A stretch of DNA of 64,000 nucleotides from Limnohabitans sp. Bal53. GTDB lineage: Bacteria; Pseudomonadota; Gammaproteobacteria; Burkholderiales; Burkholderiaceae_C. Shown here one piece after another: positions 20,488 through 31,351 of the stretch. The notes under the pieces were generated by a model. That model did no database searches. It saw only the letters and a program-made list of their open reading frames with translations, and had not been told where the DNA came from. Positions within the stretch are counted from its first letter, which is position 1, and every line of letters begins with the position of its first letter. The translations under genes were made by a program, and so were the position numbers. The DNA lies in contig NZ_NESH01000001.1 in NCBI RefSeq assembly GCF_003063355.1, positions 310,001 to 374,000 of the forward strand, in the 5' to 3' direction.

Positions 20488-21732
20488 TCAGAGGCGTTTG
20501 AACACCAAAGAACCGTTGGTGCCACCAAAACCAAAATTGTTTTTCAGGGCCACATCGATTTTCATGTCGCGCGCCGTGTTGGCGCAGTAGTCCAGATCGC
20601 ACTCGGGATCGGGGTTGACCAGGTTGATTGTGGGCGGCACTTTTTGATGGTGCAACGCCAACACGGTGAACACACTTTCAATGCCGCCCGCGCCACCCAA
20701 AAGGTGACCGGTCATGGACTTGGTTGAACTGACCACAGTTTTGTAGGCATGATCGCCCAAAGCCGCCTTGATGGCATTGGTTTCGTTGATGTCACCCAGC
20801 GGCGTGGAGGTGCCGTGTGCGTTCAGGTAGTCAATTTGGTCGGTGTTGACACCGGCATTGCGCATGGCATTGATCATGGCGCGGCGTGGGCCGTCCATGC
20901 TCGGCGCGGTCATGTGACCGGCGTCAGCACTCATGCCATAACCACCGAGCTCGGCATAAATTTTCGCGCCACGGGCTTTGGCGTGCTCGTACTCTTCGAG
21001 CACCATCACGCCCGCGCCTTCACCCAGCACAAAGCCATCGCGGTCTTTGTCCCAAGGACGGGAGGCGGCTGTGGGGTCGTCGTTGCGGGTCGACAAAGCA
21101 CGCATGGCGGCAAAACCACCCACACCCAGTGGCGACACCGTGCCCTCTGAGCCACCGGCAATCATCACGTCAGCGTCACCGTATTCGATCAGACGGCCGG
21201 CTTCGCCAATGCTGTGCAAACCTGTGGTGCAAGCCGTCACAACAGCCAAGTTAGGGCCTTTGAAGCCATGGCGCATCGACACATGGCCTGAGATCATGTT
21301 GATGATCGAGGCCGGCACGAAAAACGGAGAGATGCGGCGTGCGCCGCGCGCCGTGTACTCGATGTGGGTTTCTTCGATCAGCGGCAAACCGCCGATGCCC
21401 GAACCAATCACCACACCGATGCGGCAAGCCTCTTCATCACCCAAGGCTTCGCCTGAAGGCAGACCAGCATCTTGGATGGCCTGGGCTGCAGCGGCAATAC
21501 CGTAATGAATGAACCGATCCATCGTCCTTGCCTCTTTGGCAGAGATGTAGGATTCGAGGTCAAAATTCTTGATTTCACCCGCGATACGGCAAGACATCGC
21601 CGAAGCATCGAAGCGGGTGATGGGTCCAATGCCGGACTGGCCGGCGATCAGGTTGGACCATGCCTCAGCCACCGTGTTGCCCACGGGGCTGATGCATCCC
21701 AAACCCGTGACAACAACGCGGCGCCGGGTCAT
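20488..21732 (-). CDS. fabF: 3-oxoacyl-ACP synthase II
   Basis: A 414-residue condensing enzyme that extends acyl-ACP with malonyl-ACP in fatty-acid synthesis and also adjusts unsaturated chain length. The Cys-His-His triad is Cys168 ([11 protein letters not shown]), His306 ([12 protein letters not shown]) and His343 ([12 protein letters not shown]). The N-terminus [16 protein letters not shown] is the standard form. It lies six bases after acpP, so the acyl carrier and its condensing enzyme are made together. Confidence 0.97.
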   Translation of the reverse strand: MTRRRVVVTGLGCISPVGNTVAEAWSNLIAGQSGIGPITRFDASAMSCRIAGEIKNFDLESYISAKEARTMDRFIHYGIAAAAQAIQDAGLPSGEALGDEEACRIGVVIGSGIGGLPLIEETHIEYTARGARRISPFFVPASIINMISGHVSMRHGFKGPNLAVVTACTTGLHSIGEAGRLIEYGDADVMIAGGSEGTVSPLGVGGFAAMRALSTRNDDPTAASRPWDKDRDGFVLGEGAGVMVLEEYEHAKARGAKIYAELGGYGMSADAGHMTAPSMDGPRRAMINAMRNAGVNTDQIDYLNAHGTSTPLGDINETNAIKAALGDHAYKTVVSSTKSMTGHLLGGAGGIESVFTVLALHHQKVPPTINLVNPDPECDLDYCANTARDMKIDVALKNNFGFGGTNGSLVFKRL

Positions 21733-21738
21733 CGTCGA

Positions 21739-22777
<1,039 letters not shown>

Positions 22778-22781
<4 letters not shown>

Positions 22782-23728
22782 GCGAGAAGTCCTTTCACTT
22801 CGGCCAGTGTGGTGGGGTCATACAGGGCCACACCGTTCAATTCGGGGTCAATGCGCTTGGTCATGCCAGCCAGCACCTTGCCGGGCCCGCATTCCACCAA
22901 GGTGCTCACGCCATGGGCCTTGATGGCCTGCACGCATTCGACCCAGCGCACCGGACCAAAGGCCTGGCGGTAGAGCGCGTCTCGGATGCGGTCACCGTCG
23001 GTTTCAATGGCCACATCAATGTTGTTGAGCACCGGGATCTGCGGTGCTCCTAGAGTCAGTGTGGCCAGTTTTTCACGCAGCTTTTCAGCCGCTGGCTTCA
23101 TCAGACTGGAGTGAAAAGGGGCAGACACAGGCAAGAGCAGCGCACGCTTGGCGCCCATGCCCTTGAGCACTTCGCAGGCTTTGTCCACCGCCGCTTTGCT
23201 GCCCGCAATCACCGTTTGTGCCGCATCGTTGAAGTTCACGGCTTCGACCACTTCGGCGCTGCCTGCTGCAAATGTGGCTTGTGCCTCTTGGCAGCCTGCA
23301 ATCACTTTGTCCGAGGCCAAACCCAAAATCGCGGCCATGGCGCCCACACCCACAGGCACGGCTTCTTGCATGGCGGCCGCACGCAGGCGCACCAGCGGGG
23401 CGGCTTGCGCGAGCGTCAACACACCCGAAGCCACCAAGGCGCTGTACTCGCCCAGCGAGTGACCGGCCACAACGGACGGCTTGGCCCCGCCTTCTGCGAG
23501 CCAGGCCCGGTAAGCGGCCACAGCCGACACCAGCATTACGGGTTGTGTGTTGGTAGTCATGGCCAAGGCCTCTTTGGGGCCTTCGTGGATCAGTCGAGCG
23601 ACGTCTTCGCCCAAAGCATCAGAAGCTTCTTTCAAGGTTTCGAGCACCACGGTGTGATCACCCCAAGCGTCCAACATGCCCACGGACTGGGAGCCCTGGC
23701 CGGGAAAAACAAAAGCAAATGTGGTCAT
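22778..23728 (-). CDS. fabD: Malonyl-CoA:ACP transacylase
   Basis: A 316-residue enzyme that moves malonyl from CoA to the acyl carrier protein. The N-terminal FVFPGQGSQSVGM and the nucleophile elbow GHSLGEYSALVA with Ser91 are clear. A histidine in the segment PVSAPFHSSLM completes the active site. The ATG at 23728 gives the usual family N-terminus; the frame runs further upstream but without support. An 80-base gap separates it from fabH. Confidence 0.97.
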
Positions 23729-23808
23729 GTACAAATTCTGTATCTGGGAAGAATCCGGAAGAGCGATGCTCTGCATCGCCGACCCGGGCCTGTCAAATCA
23801 AGAGCGGG

Positions 23809-24786
23809 TCAATAACGCAACAGCACCGAGCCCCAAGTGAAGCCCCCGCCCACGCCTTCGAGCATGAGGGTCTGGCCTCGCTGGATGCGCCCGTCGCGCA
23901 CAGCGGTGTCCAGGGCCAGCGGGATCGAAGCGGCCGAGGTGTTGCCGTGCTGGTCCACCGTCACCACCATTTTGTCCGCACCCAACTTGAGCTTTTTGGC
24001 CGTGCTTTGCATGATGCGGATATTGGCCTGGTGCGGGATCAGCCAATCGATGTCGGCATCGGTCAAGTTGGCCTTGGCCAAGCTGGCTCGGGCCGTGTCT
24101 TCGAGCACGCCCACGGCCAATTTGAAGACCGCCTGACCGTCCATCTTGAGCACCGGATCGCCCAAAATGCCACCCCGGTTGACGTGGCCGGGCACGCACA
24201 AAATGTCTTTGTATTTGCCGTCAGCATGCAAATCGGTGGCCAAGATGCCGGGCTGATCAGAGGCTTCAAGCACCACCGCACCAGCCCCATCACCAAACAA
24301 CACGCAAGTCGTGCGGTCCTTGAAGTCAAGAATGCGGCTGAAAATCTCTGAACCAATGACCAGCGCCCGCTTGGCCGATCCGGACTGGATCATCGAATCG
24401 GCAACGGTCAGTGCATAAATAAAGCCGCTGCACACAGCCTGGACGTCAAACGCGGGGCAACCGGCTGCGCCGAGTTTGTGCTGGACCATGGTCGCCACCG
24501 AGGGGAACACCATGTCGGGGGTCGAGGTGGCCACAATGATCAGGTCGATGTCTTGCGCAGCCAAGCCCGCCGCACTGAGTGCCTGGCGGGCGGCTTCGGT
24601 GGCCAGATCGCTGCAGCCTTGTTCGTCTGCAGCAAAGTGCCGGGCACGGATGCCTGTGCGCTCGACGATCCAGTCGTCGGATGTCTCGACACCTTGCTGC
24701 GCCAACTCGGCGGCCAGGTCGGCGTTGCTCAGGCGTCTGGCCGGCAAGTAGCTGCCGGTGCCCAAAATGCGTGAATAAATTCTCAT
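23809..24786 (-). CDS. fabH: 3-oxoacyl-ACP synthase III
   Basis: A 325-residue enzyme that starts each fatty acid by joining acetyl-CoA to malonyl-ACP. The catalytic cysteine is Cys119 in [11 protein letters not shown]; the histidine is in [10 protein letters not shown] and the asparagine in [11 protein letters not shown]. The ATG at 24786 overlaps the plsX stop as ATGA, so it is translationally coupled with plsX. Confidence 0.97.
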   Translation of the reverse strand: MRIYSRILGTGSYLPARRLSNADLAAELAQQGVETSDDWIVERTGIRARHFAADEQGCSDLATEAARQALSAAGLAAQDIDLIIVATSTPDMVFPSVATMVQHKLGAAGCPAFDVQAVCSGFIYALTVADSMIQSGSAKRALVIGSEIFSRILDFKDRTTCVLFGDGAGAVVLEASDQPGILATDLHADGKYKDILCVPGHVNRGGILGDPVLKMDGQAVFKLAVGVLEDTARASLAKANLTDADIDWLIPHQANIRIMQSTAKKLKLGADKMVVTVDQHGNTSAASIPLALDTAVRDGRIQRGQTLMLEGVGGGFTWGSVLLRY

Positions 24787-25847
24787 ACAGATGTGACCAC
24801 GGGTTCGGATCGCTCGGCCTGCGCACCCATCAACAAAGGTGAGGCGTGGGCAATGCGGTCCCGAACGCGGTCCAGCAATTGGTTTCGGGCTGCATCATAA
24901 GCCCGGTTCAGGGCATTCTCAAAAGCCAACTCATCGGCCGAACCATGGCTCTTGAACACCAGGCCGCGCAAACCCAACAGGGCCGCGCCGTTGTAGCGGC
25001 GGTGGTCCACACGGTTTTTAAACGCCGTTAAGACCGGATACGCCAACAAAGCCGCTGTTTTGGTGAAGATGTTGCGCGAAAACTCGGCTTTCAAAAAGCC
25101 TCCCACCATGGTCGCCAAACCTTCACTGGCTTTCAAGGCCACATTGCCCACAAAGCCATCACAAACGACGATGTCCACCGTGCCCTTAAAAATATCGTTG
25201 CCTTCCACGTTGCCATGGAAGTTCAAATCACCCGATTTGGATGCAGAGCGCAACAGTTCACCCGCTTTTTTGATGATTTCATTGCCCTTGATGGCTTCTT
25301 CACCGATGTTGAGCAAACCCACCGAAGGTTGATCCTTGTCCTGCAGGACCGACACCAGTGCCGAGCCCATGACCGCAAACTGCAGCAAGTGCTCAGGCGT
25401 GCAATCGACATTGGCCCCCAAATCGAGCATGGTGGTGCCACCGCCCTTGAAGTTGGGCATTTGACCCGCGATGGCTGGGCGGTCAATGCCATCCATGGTT
25501 TTGAGCACATAACGGGCAATCGCCATCAATGCCCCGGTGTTGCCCGCCGACACCGCCACTTGGGCTTGGCCATCGCGCACCTGCTCGATGGCCACACGCA
25601 TGGAGGAGTCTTTTTTCTTGCGCAAGGCCACTTCCAAGGGATCGTCCATCTCGACCACTTCGGTGGCGACCACCACCTGAGCACGCGGGTCAGAAAAACC
25701 TGCCAATGACTCAGCACGCCCAACCAGAATCAACCGGGCATCGGGATTGGACGACAGGAAGCGACGACAAGCCGCCAGCGTGACGCGGGGACCGTGGTCA
25801 CCGCCCATGCAGTCGACAGACACGGTGATCGGAGTAGGCGAGGTCAT
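24783..25847 (-). CDS. plsX: Phosphate acyltransferase PlsX
   Basis: A 354-residue peripheral membrane enzyme that makes acyl-phosphate from acyl-ACP for phospholipid synthesis. The N-terminal motif [16 protein letters not shown] and the later [17 protein letters not shown] are the family hallmarks. The ATG at 25847 has an AAGGA ribosome site just ahead; the frame opens further upstream but without one. The rpmF-plsX-fabH arrangement is conserved in many bacteria. Confidence 0.95.
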   Translation of the reverse strand: MTSPTPITVSVDCMGGDHGPRVTLAACRRFLSSNPDARLILVGRAESLAGFSDPRAQVVVATEVVEMDDPLEVALRKKKDSSMRVAIEQVRDGQAQVAVSAGNTGALMAIARYVLKTMDGIDRPAIAGQMPNFKGGGTTMLDLGANVDCTPEHLLQFAVMGSALVSVLQDKDQPSVGLLNIGEEAIKGNEIIKKAGELLRSASKSGDLNFHGNVEGNDIFKGTVDIVVCDGFVGNVALKASEGLATMVGGFLKAEFSRNIFTKTAALLAYPVLTAFKNRVDHRRYNGAALLGLRGLVFKSHGSADELAFENALNRAYDAARNQLLDRVRDRIAHASPLLMGAQAERSEPVVTSV

Positions 25848-25891
25848 GACATCCTTGGGCTCAAAACCAGAATTAACGCGGGCCATAAACC

Positions 25892-25932
25892 AAAAAGCCC
25901 GAGGCTACTCATAAAGTAGCGCCGGGCCTTTG
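25892..25932 (-). terminator. Terminator-like hairpin between rpmF and plsX
   Basis: On the minus strand the arms around GCGCTACT and AGTAGC, extended by GGCCCG / CGGGCTT, close on a TTATG loop and are followed by five T. It lies just after the rpmF stop and just before plsX, so it may lower expression of the fatty-acid genes relative to the ribosomal protein gene. Confidence 0.7.
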
Positions 25933-25954
25933 GAGGCTTGAAGGCGAAAGCCGA

Positions 25955-26137
25955 TCAGGCTTCCGACTTGTTCTTGAGCACTTGGCGGCCACGGTAAAAA
26001 CCGTTAGGGCTGATGTGGTGACGCAGGTGCGTCTCACCTGTGGTTGGCTCGACAGCGATGCCGGGCACGTTCAACGCGTTGTGCGAACGGTGCATGCCGC
26101 GCTTGGAAGGCGATTTTTTGTTTTGCTGAACAGCCAT
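25955..26137 (-). CDS. rpmF: Large ribosomal subunit protein bL32
   Basis: A 60-residue, strongly basic ribosomal protein. Start [20 protein letters not shown] and the middle section [10 protein letters not shown] match bL32. The zinc-cysteine pairs seen in some bL32 proteins are absent, so this is the cysteine-free form. It is the first gene after the promoter near 26230 and precedes plsX and the fab genes, a standard link between ribosome and lipid synthesis. Confidence 0.97.
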   Translation of the reverse strand: MAVQQNKKSPSKRGMHRSHNALNVPGIAVEPTTGETHLRHHISPNGFYRGRQVLKNKSEA

Positions 26138-26200
26138 GGTGGCTCCTTGGAAGCTTGGAGGCCGCGCAAATGAAAACGCAGCTTCGGTTGATGGGAATGT

Positions 26201-26234
26201 CGCCCGGGGCATCCGGGCGAAGCCGTTGATTATA
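26201..26234 (-). promoter_or_regulatory. Probable promoter and leader hairpin of the rpmF-plsX-fab run
   Basis: A perfect minus-strand TATAAT (plus 26229-26234) lies about 95 bases before the rpmF start. Just downstream, CGCCCGG (26201-26207) and CCGGGCG (26213-26219) form a 7-bp hairpin around GGCAT in the predicted leader. The -35 is not convincing. The yceD gene ends 71 bases upstream, so readthrough from it is also possible. Confidence 0.55.
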
Positions 26235-26305
26235 GCCTAAGCCGAACCCTTTTGGACGCCTTTACCAGCCAGCACATGGCCGGGGCCCAACGCACCAAGG
26301 AACTT

Positions 26306-26854
26306 TCAGCGATCAGGATCGGTTTTCAAACTCGCCAACACCCCAAAGGGGTTGGGCCGCTCGGCAGCAGCTTCAAAGGCCGGATCTGCCACGGACATGG
26401 GCAAGGTTTCGGGGCACACCTCGTGCAAAGGCACCAGGGGCAAGGACAAAATCAGCTCGTCCTCGATCAAGGCCAAGGCATCAAAGTCACGGCTGATGAC
26501 CAGCACATCGTCCTCCACCTCGTCATCCAATGCTTGCGCTGCGGCTTCATCGGCCACAAACAAAAACGAGCGCTCGGCTTGCACAGACTCCAGCACCGGG
26601 TTCAGGCAACGCTGGCACTGCATGGGCAGCATGAGCGAAGCCTTCAGATCCAGCCAGAGCTGATCGGGTCCGCCCGATTGCGCCACCGCACGACCTTGTA
26701 ACTGCCACTGCACCTGACCAGCGGTCAAGGTGTCACCATACTGCTCTTCGGCCAAACGAGGCCAGTCGGCCAGCACGCCCTCGCCCTGCAGGCGCAGGCC
26801 GTCACGGGCAAAAGCCACGACATCCAGGTGTTGGGGGTCCAATTTTTTTTCCAT
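26306..26854 (-). CDS. yceD: YceD family protein (DUF177)
   Basis: A 182-residue protein with the CxxC pair of DUF177 in MQCQRCLNPVLESV, and an acidic stretch DDEVEDDVLVI after it. In E. coli and in plants this family helps 23S rRNA accumulate. It sits directly ahead of rpmF, as in most proteobacteria, so it is tied to ribosome production. Start MEKKLDPQHLDVVAFARD is normal. It is divergent from maf with about 50 bases between them. Confidence 0.88.
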   Translation of the reverse strand: MEKKLDPQHLDVVAFARDGLRLQGEGVLADWPRLAEEQYGDTLTAGQVQWQLQGRAVAQSGGPDQLWLDLKASLMLPMQCQRCLNPVLESVQAERSFLFVADEAAAQALDDEVEDDVLVISRDFDALALIEDELILSLPLVPLHEVCPETLPMSVADPAFEAAAERPNPFGVLASLKTDPDR

Positions 26855-26904
26855 GGCTGCAGTGTAAGAGAATCACCCATCCGAATTTCACTGGGTTCTG
26901 CACT

Positions 26905-27525
26905 TTGACCACGACATTGACACCCTCCGCCCACCCTGCTGCCCACAGCCGCCCGCTGGTGTTGGGCTCGACCTCGCGTTACCGGCGCGAGTTGCTCGAG
27001 CGTCTGCGCATCCCTTTTGCCGTGACCGCGCCCGATGTGGACGAAACCCCCCAACCGGGCGAAACGCCAAAGGCTCTGGCACAACGCCTGGCCTTGGCCA
27101 AAGCCCGGGCCGTGGCCGCCATGCACCCCGAATCGGTGGTGATTGGCTCGGACCAAGTCGCTGATTTGGCGGGCCAGCCCCTGGGAAAACCGGGCGAACA
27201 CGCGCGTGCCGTGGCTCAGCTGCGACAAATGCGCGGCCAGACCGTGATCTTTCAGACCGCGCTGGCCGTGGTTTGCCTGGCCAGCGGCTTTGAACAAGTG
27301 GACTTGGCCGAGGTCCGCGTGGTCTTTCGCGACTTGAGCGACGACGAAATCGAGGCCTATTTGTTGGCCGAGCAACCCTACGACTGCGCGGGCAGCGCCA
27401 AAAGCGAGGGCCTGGGCATTGCCCTGCTCGAATCGATTGACAACGACGACCCCACCGCCTTGATCGGGCTGCCGCTGATCCGCACCGCGCGTTTGCTGCG
27501 CCAAGCCGGAGTAAAACTGCTGTGA
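26905..27525 (+). CDS. Maf family nucleotide pyrophosphatase (YceF type)
   Basis: A 206-residue enzyme of the Maf/HAM1 fold, which hydrolyses non-standard nucleoside triphosphates; the YceF branch prefers 7-methyl-GTP. Diagnostic pieces are LVLGSTSRYRRELLERL, the DVDETP segment, and the metal/base site IGSDQVADLAGQPLGKPG. It lies beside yceD and rpmF as in E. coli. No ATG fits the N-terminus: a TTG at 26905 gives a roughly 18-residue lead before the fold, and another TTG at 26917 is also possible. Its stop overlaps the next gene's GTG. Confidence 0.88.
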   Translation: MTTTLTPSAHPAAHSRPLVLGSTSRYRRELLERLRIPFAVTAPDVDETPQPGETPKALAQRLALAKARAVAAMHPESVVIGSDQVADLAGQPLGKPGEHARAVAQLRQMRGQTVIFQTALAVVCLASGFEQVDLAEVRVVFRDLSDDEIEAYLLAEQPYDCAGSAKSEGLGIALLESIDNDDPTALIGLPLIRTARLLRQAGVKLL

Positions 27526-28295
27526 ACACCCCCAAGCCCCGCCCAGGCCGCCTGTTTTTGGTGCCCACCCCATTGGATTTTGGCTGCGCCGAGCAAGCCC
27601 CCATCACCGAAGTGCTGCCCAGCACCACCTTGGCAACCGCCGCAGGCATCCAGCATTGGGTGTGCGAAAACGCCAAGAGCACCCGCGCCTTCCTCAAGCG
27701 CGTGGGCCAAACGCACCCGCTGATCGCCCCCCTGCCCGAGCAAAACATCACCGAATTGCCACGCCATGTGCACAAAAAAGGCGACCACCAATCCGGATTT
27801 GATGGCAAACCGCTGCTGGCTGCGGCCTTGCAAGGTCACGATGTGGGCTTGGTGAGCGAAGCGGGCATGCCCGCCGTGGCCGATCCAGGCAGCTCGGTGG
27901 TTCGGGCCGCGCACGATCTGGGCATTGGCGTGGTGCCCCTGGTGGGGCCGGTCTCATTGCTCTTGGCCTTGGCCGCCAGCGGACTCAATGGTCAGAACTT
28001 CGCCTTTGTGGGTTACCTGCCGCAAGAGGCGAGCGAGCGGGCCGCCCGTTTGAAGCAGCTGGAGTCCTTGGCCCTCAAAACCGGTCAAACCCAGTTGTGG
28101 ATCGAAACCCCCTACCGCAACGCGGCCATGCTCGGCGGCCTGCTGCAGAGCTTGAACGTCAATACGCGCTTGGCCATCGCCAGCGGCTTGACGCTGCCCT
28201 CGGCCAGCATTCAGAGCCACACCGTGGCGCAATGGAAGAAGGGCCTCAAAGGCCCTGATGGTCACACCCCGGCGGTTTACGCCATCGGGCTTTGA
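27522..28295 (+). CDS. RsmI-like SAM-dependent methyltransferase (tetrapyrrole methylase fold)
   Basis: A 257-residue protein of the tetrapyrrole methylase superfamily. It opens with GRLFLVPTPLD, then has GLVSEAGMPAVADPGSSVV and later FVGYLPQE, the same blocks as RsmI, which methylates the ribose of C1402 in 16S rRNA. It is shorter than RsmI and differs in several blocks, so it may be the SAM-methyltransferase paralogue that is common in Burkholderiales. It begins with GTG inside the maf stop (GTGA), so the two are coupled. Confidence 0.85.
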   Translation: MNTPKPRPGRLFLVPTPLDFGCAEQAPITEVLPSTTLATAAGIQHWVCENAKSTRAFLKRVGQTHPLIAPLPEQNITELPRHVHKKGDHQSGFDGKPLLAAALQGHDVGLVSEAGMPAVADPGSSVVRAAHDLGIGVVPLVGPVSLLLALAASGLNGQNFAFVGYLPQEASERAARLKQLESLALKTGQTQLWIETPYRNAAMLGGLLQSLNVNTRLAIASGLTLPSASIQSHTVAQWKKGLKGPDGHTPAVYAIGL

Positions 28296-28304
28296 AGTCC
28301 AGCG

Positions 28305-29327
28305 TCAGCGCAAGCTAACGCCCAAGCTGCGCATGGCGCGCACGCTGCCCTCACCAACGGCCACACCAAAGCGCTTGACCAGACGTTCGGCCACGTTCTC
28401 ACGCTGGGTGTAGTCGATCACATCGGGGGCCTTGACCACCTCACGGGCCACGCCATCGATGCTGCCCAGGCTATCGGCCAGGCCCAAATCGACGGCCTGC
28501 TGGCCACTCCAGAACAGTCCACTGTAAAGCTCGGGTGTTTCCTTCAGGCGATCGCCCCGGCCTTTTTTGACCACATCGATGAATTGGGTGTGGATTTGAT
28601 CGAGCATCGCTTGGGCATGTTGGCGTTGTGGCTCGGTTTGCGGGCTGAAGGGATCCAGAAAACCCTTGTTCTCGCCCGCCGTCATCAAACGCCGCTCCAC
28701 GCCCAGCTTGTTCATCAGTTCGGTGAAACCAAAACCATCCATCAAAACGCCAATGCTGCCCACCAAACTGGCCTTATCGACATAAATCTGGTCGGCTGCT
28801 GCGGCAATGTAATAAGCCGCTGAGGCGCAAGACTCCTCCACCACCGCGTAAATGGGTTTGTTGTGCAGGGCGCGCAATCGCGTGACTTCGTCGTTGATCA
28901 GACCCGCCTGCACCGGGCTGCCACCGGGCGAGTTGATGAGCAAAATCAAGGCTTGTGAACCCGGATCCTCCAAGGCCGTGCGCATGGACGACATGACGTT
29001 TTGAGCACTGGCCTCGGTGTCGGGACCGATTTCACCTTCAATCGTGACCAGCGCCGTGTGCGCAAAGCTCGGTGGACTGGTGCTGTCACTGAAGCTGAAC
29101 GCCTGCCAAAACACGAACACCACCAACAACAACCAGGCCAAGCGCATGCCCGTCTTCCAGCGCCGCTGTGATTTTTGTTCTTGCAGGTTGGCAAAAGCCA
29201 AGTCAACCAAGGTTTTGCGGGCCCAAGTTTCATCTACAGTGTTGAGCACCGGGGCTGGAGCGGGGTCCGCTTCCGGCAAAGCTTGGGCAGAAGCGGGAGC
29301 GGACGTGCTGTCCTGGGGGTCTTGCAT
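28305..29327 (-). CDS. S49 family peptidase (SppA-like), single membrane helix
   Basis: A 340-residue inner-membrane protease related to signal peptide peptidase SppA. A cytoplasmic Pro/Ala-rich N-terminus is followed by one membrane helix (about 65-83) and the S49 domain. The domain has the oxyanion strand LLINSPGGSPVQA, the nucleophile serine in ESCASAAYYIA, and the general-base lysine in AGENKGFLDPFS. It is the short, one-domain form rather than the long E. coli SppA. The ATG at 29327 is two bases after the Rieske gene, so both are expressed together. Confidence 0.93.
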   Translation of the reverse strand: MQDPQDSTSAPASAQALPEADPAPAPVLNTVDETWARKTLVDLAFANLQEQKSQRRWKTGMRLAWLLLVVFVFWQAFSFSDSTSPPSFAHTALVTIEGEIGPDTEASAQNVMSSMRTALEDPGSQALILLINSPGGSPVQAGLINDEVTRLRALHNKPIYAVVEESCASAAYYIAAAADQIYVDKASLVGSIGVLMDGFGFTELMNKLGVERRLMTAGENKGFLDPFSPQTEPQRQHAQAMLDQIHTQFIDVVKKGRGDRLKETPELYSGLFWSGQQAVDLGLADSLGSIDGVAREVVKAPDVIDYTQRENVAERLVKRFGVAVGEGSVRAMRSLGVSLR

Positions 29328-29329
29328 GT

Positions 29330-29695
29330 TCAAAATTCAAGGGGTTTTAAGTTGTAGGCAGTATGCCAGTGAACCACGCCGCCCTGCTCTGACAGGTCTA
29401 TTTTCACCAACCCACCGCGGCAGGGTCCACCAGAGCAGGCCCCGGTATCGGGCTGGTAGGTGGCGCCGTGCGTGGCGCACATCAACCACCGACCAGTGTT
29501 GTCAAAAAAACGGTCAGGCTGGTAATCCATTTCCATGGCCACATGGGTGCAGCGGTTCAGGTAAGCGTGCACCTGGCCTTGGTAACGAACGGCAAAAGCC
29601 CGGCAAGTCTGCCCGGCGTACACGATGTCAAACGGCACAGCCCGCCCCCCGTTGACCAGGTCGGCGCTGTTGCACAAAGGGATCGTTTGCTCCAC
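29330..29695 (-). CDS. Rieske [2Fe-2S] domain protein
   Basis: A 121-residue soluble ferredoxin-type Rieske protein. The cluster ligands are in NRCTHVAMEM and LMCATHGATYQPD. GTG at 29695 is the start, since an excellent AAGGAGGT ribosome site stands three bases ahead of it. It lies between a HAD phosphatase and an SppA-like protease, a conserved set with rluC in many Comamonadaceae. It may be an electron carrier or the small part of an oxygenase, but no partner oxygenase is nearby, so its substrate is unknown. Confidence 0.9.
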   Translation of the reverse strand: MEQTIPLCNSADLVNGGRAVPFDIVYAGQTCRAFAVRYQGQVHAYLNRCTHVAMEMDYQPDRFFDNTGRWLMCATHGATYQPDTGACSGGPCRGGLVKIDLSEQGGVVHWHTAYNLKPLEF

Positions 29696-29709
29696 GGTAC
29701 CTCCTTGTT

Positions 29710-30378
29710 TCAAGCGTGTTGCAGCAACCAGTCGTGCAATTCGCGCACGCTGTGCGCCACATGCCGCGGCTGCAGCACATGAAAGGTCTCGGGCTCGTGC
29801 GCCCCATAACTCACGCCCACACTGGCGCACCCGGCGTTCAGCGCCATTTGCAGGTCATGCGTGGTGTCACCAATCATCAAGGTGCGCTCGGGCTCTGCGC
29901 CAAATTCGCGCATCAACTCGTGCAACATGCGGGGGTTGGGCTTGCCCGCCGTCTCATCGGCCGTGCGCGAGCCATCGAACACGCCGCGCAACTCGACTGC
30001 CTGCAAGGCCTCGTTCAGACCAGAACGGCTTTTGCCGGTGGCCACAGTCAGCCAATGGTGTCGGGCTTTGAGGTCGTCGAGCAAATCCAGCACGCCCTCA
30101 AACAAGCTGATGTCGTGCTGGTGTTGCAGGTAATGGTGGCGGAAGCGCTCCCCCAGGGCCGGGTATTTGTCTTTGGGCACATCGGGCGCGGCGTGGGCCA
30201 GCGCTGGCAATAACGACATGCCAATCACATAAGAAGCGGCTTCGCGGGTAGGCTCTTGCCCACCCACATCCACCACGGCGCGCTGGATGCAGCGGGTGAT
30301 CAGGGCGGTGGAGTCGAACAACGTGCCATCCCAATCGAAAGCGATCAGGTCAAACTGGCGGGGTCTGGTGTGGGGCAT
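29710..30378 (-). CDS. HAD-IA family hydrolase (phosphoglycolate phosphatase-like)
   Basis: A 222-residue haloacid dehalogenase-type phosphatase. The nucleophile Asp15 and Asp17 stand in FDWDGTLFDS, the motif 2 threonine in TVATGKSRSG, and the motif 4 acids in MIGDTTHDLQMA. A helical cap is inserted between motifs 1 and 2. It resembles Gph, which removes phosphate from 2-phosphoglycolate, but HAD substrates cannot be told from sequence alone. The 3' end of rluC overlaps its start by about 29 bases. Confidence 0.88.
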   Translation of the reverse strand: MPHTRPRQFDLIAFDWDGTLFDSTALITRCIQRAVVDVGGQEPTREAASYVIGMSLLPALAHAAPDVPKDKYPALGERFRHHYLQHQHDISLFEGVLDLLDDLKARHHWLTVATGKSRSGLNEALQAVELRGVFDGSRTADETAGKPNPRMLHELMREFGAEPERTLMIGDTTHDLQMALNAGCASVGVSYGAHEPETFHVLQPRHVAHSVRELHDWLLQHA

Positions 30379-31351
30379 GGTCGATGTAGGCTTTCAATTC
30401 GGGGGGTAAATCGGCTTGCAGGGCCACGCGTTCATCCGTCACCGGGTGGTTGAACTGCAAGCGCCAAGCGTGCAAAAACATGCGTTTGAGACCTGGACTG
30501 GCGCTGGGCTTTTGCAATTGGCGATTCCAGTCGAAATCGCCATATTTGTCATCACCAGCAATCGGATGGCCTTGCGACGCCAGGTGCACCCGGATCTGAT
30601 GGGTGCGTCCGGTCTTGATGGTCACCTCCAGCAGCGTGGCACCCGGCAAGCGTTGAGACACCTTGACCAAGGTGATCGAACGCATACCGTCCGGGTCATC
30701 CGGTGTGGTCACCCGCACACGCCGTTCGCCATCGGGCAAAAGGAACTTGTGCAAGGGCTGGTCGATCACCTTCAGCTTGGCGGGCCAATCCCCTTTGACC
30801 AGCGCAAGATAGGTCTTGCCCGTCTCGCGCTCGCGGAACTGGTCTTGCAGGTGTTTCAAGGCGCTGCGCTTTTTGGCCACCAGCAAAATACCGCTGGTGT
30901 CGCGGTCCAGCCGGTGCACCAACTCCAGCAATTTGGCCTGCGGACGGGCCTGACGCAATTGCTCGATCACGCCAAAGCTCACACCCGAGCCGCCATGCAC
31001 CGCCACCCCGGCCGGTTTGTCGATGGCCATCAGGCTGTCGTCTTCAAAAAGCAAGGGGAATTCGCGCCCCGGTGCTGGGCGCTCGGCTTTTTCGGCGACC
31101 TTCTCAGAAATGCGAACGGGCGGCAGACGCACCTCGTCACCATTTTCGACCCGGGTCTCGGCGCTGGCGCGGCCTTTGTTGATGCGCACCTCGCCGCTGC
31201 GGATGATGCGGTACACGTGGGTTTTGGGCACGCCCTTCAAGTGACGCATCAAAAAGTTGTCCAAACGCTGCCCGGCCGACTCTTCGTCCACCAACAACCA
31301 TTTGACGGCGGGTGTCGCAGCGACAGACTTGGACCCTATAATGTGATTCAC
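30350..31351 (-). CDS. rluC: 23S rRNA pseudouridine synthase RluC type
   Basis: A 333-residue enzyme that makes pseudouridine at U955, U2504 and U2580 of 23S rRNA in E. coli. An S4 RNA-binding domain (GQRLDNFLMRHLKGVPKTHV) comes first, then the catalytic core with the aspartate in VHRLDRDTSGILLV, and the segment TGRTHQIRVHLASQGHPIAG. The start is uncertain: GTG 31351 is offered, and a TTG at 31432 would lengthen it by 27 residues of unlikely composition. It is divergent from rne, as in E. coli and many other bacteria. Confidence 0.92.
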   Translation of the reverse strand: MNHIIGSKSVAATPAVKWLLVDEESAGQRLDNFLMRHLKGVPKTHVYRIIRSGEVRINKGRASAETRVENGDEVRLPPVRISEKVAEKAERPAPGREFPLLFEDDSLMAIDKPAGVAVHGGSGVSFGVIEQLRQARPQAKLLELVHRLDRDTSGILLVAKKRSALKHLQDQFRERETGKTYLALVKGDWPAKLKVIDQPLHKFLLPDGERRVRVTTPDDPDGMRSITLVKVSQRLPGATLLEVTIKTGRTHQIRVHLASQGHPIAGDDKYGDFDWNRQLQKPSASPGLKRMFLHAWRLQFNHPVTDERVALQADLPPELKAYIDHAPHQTPPV

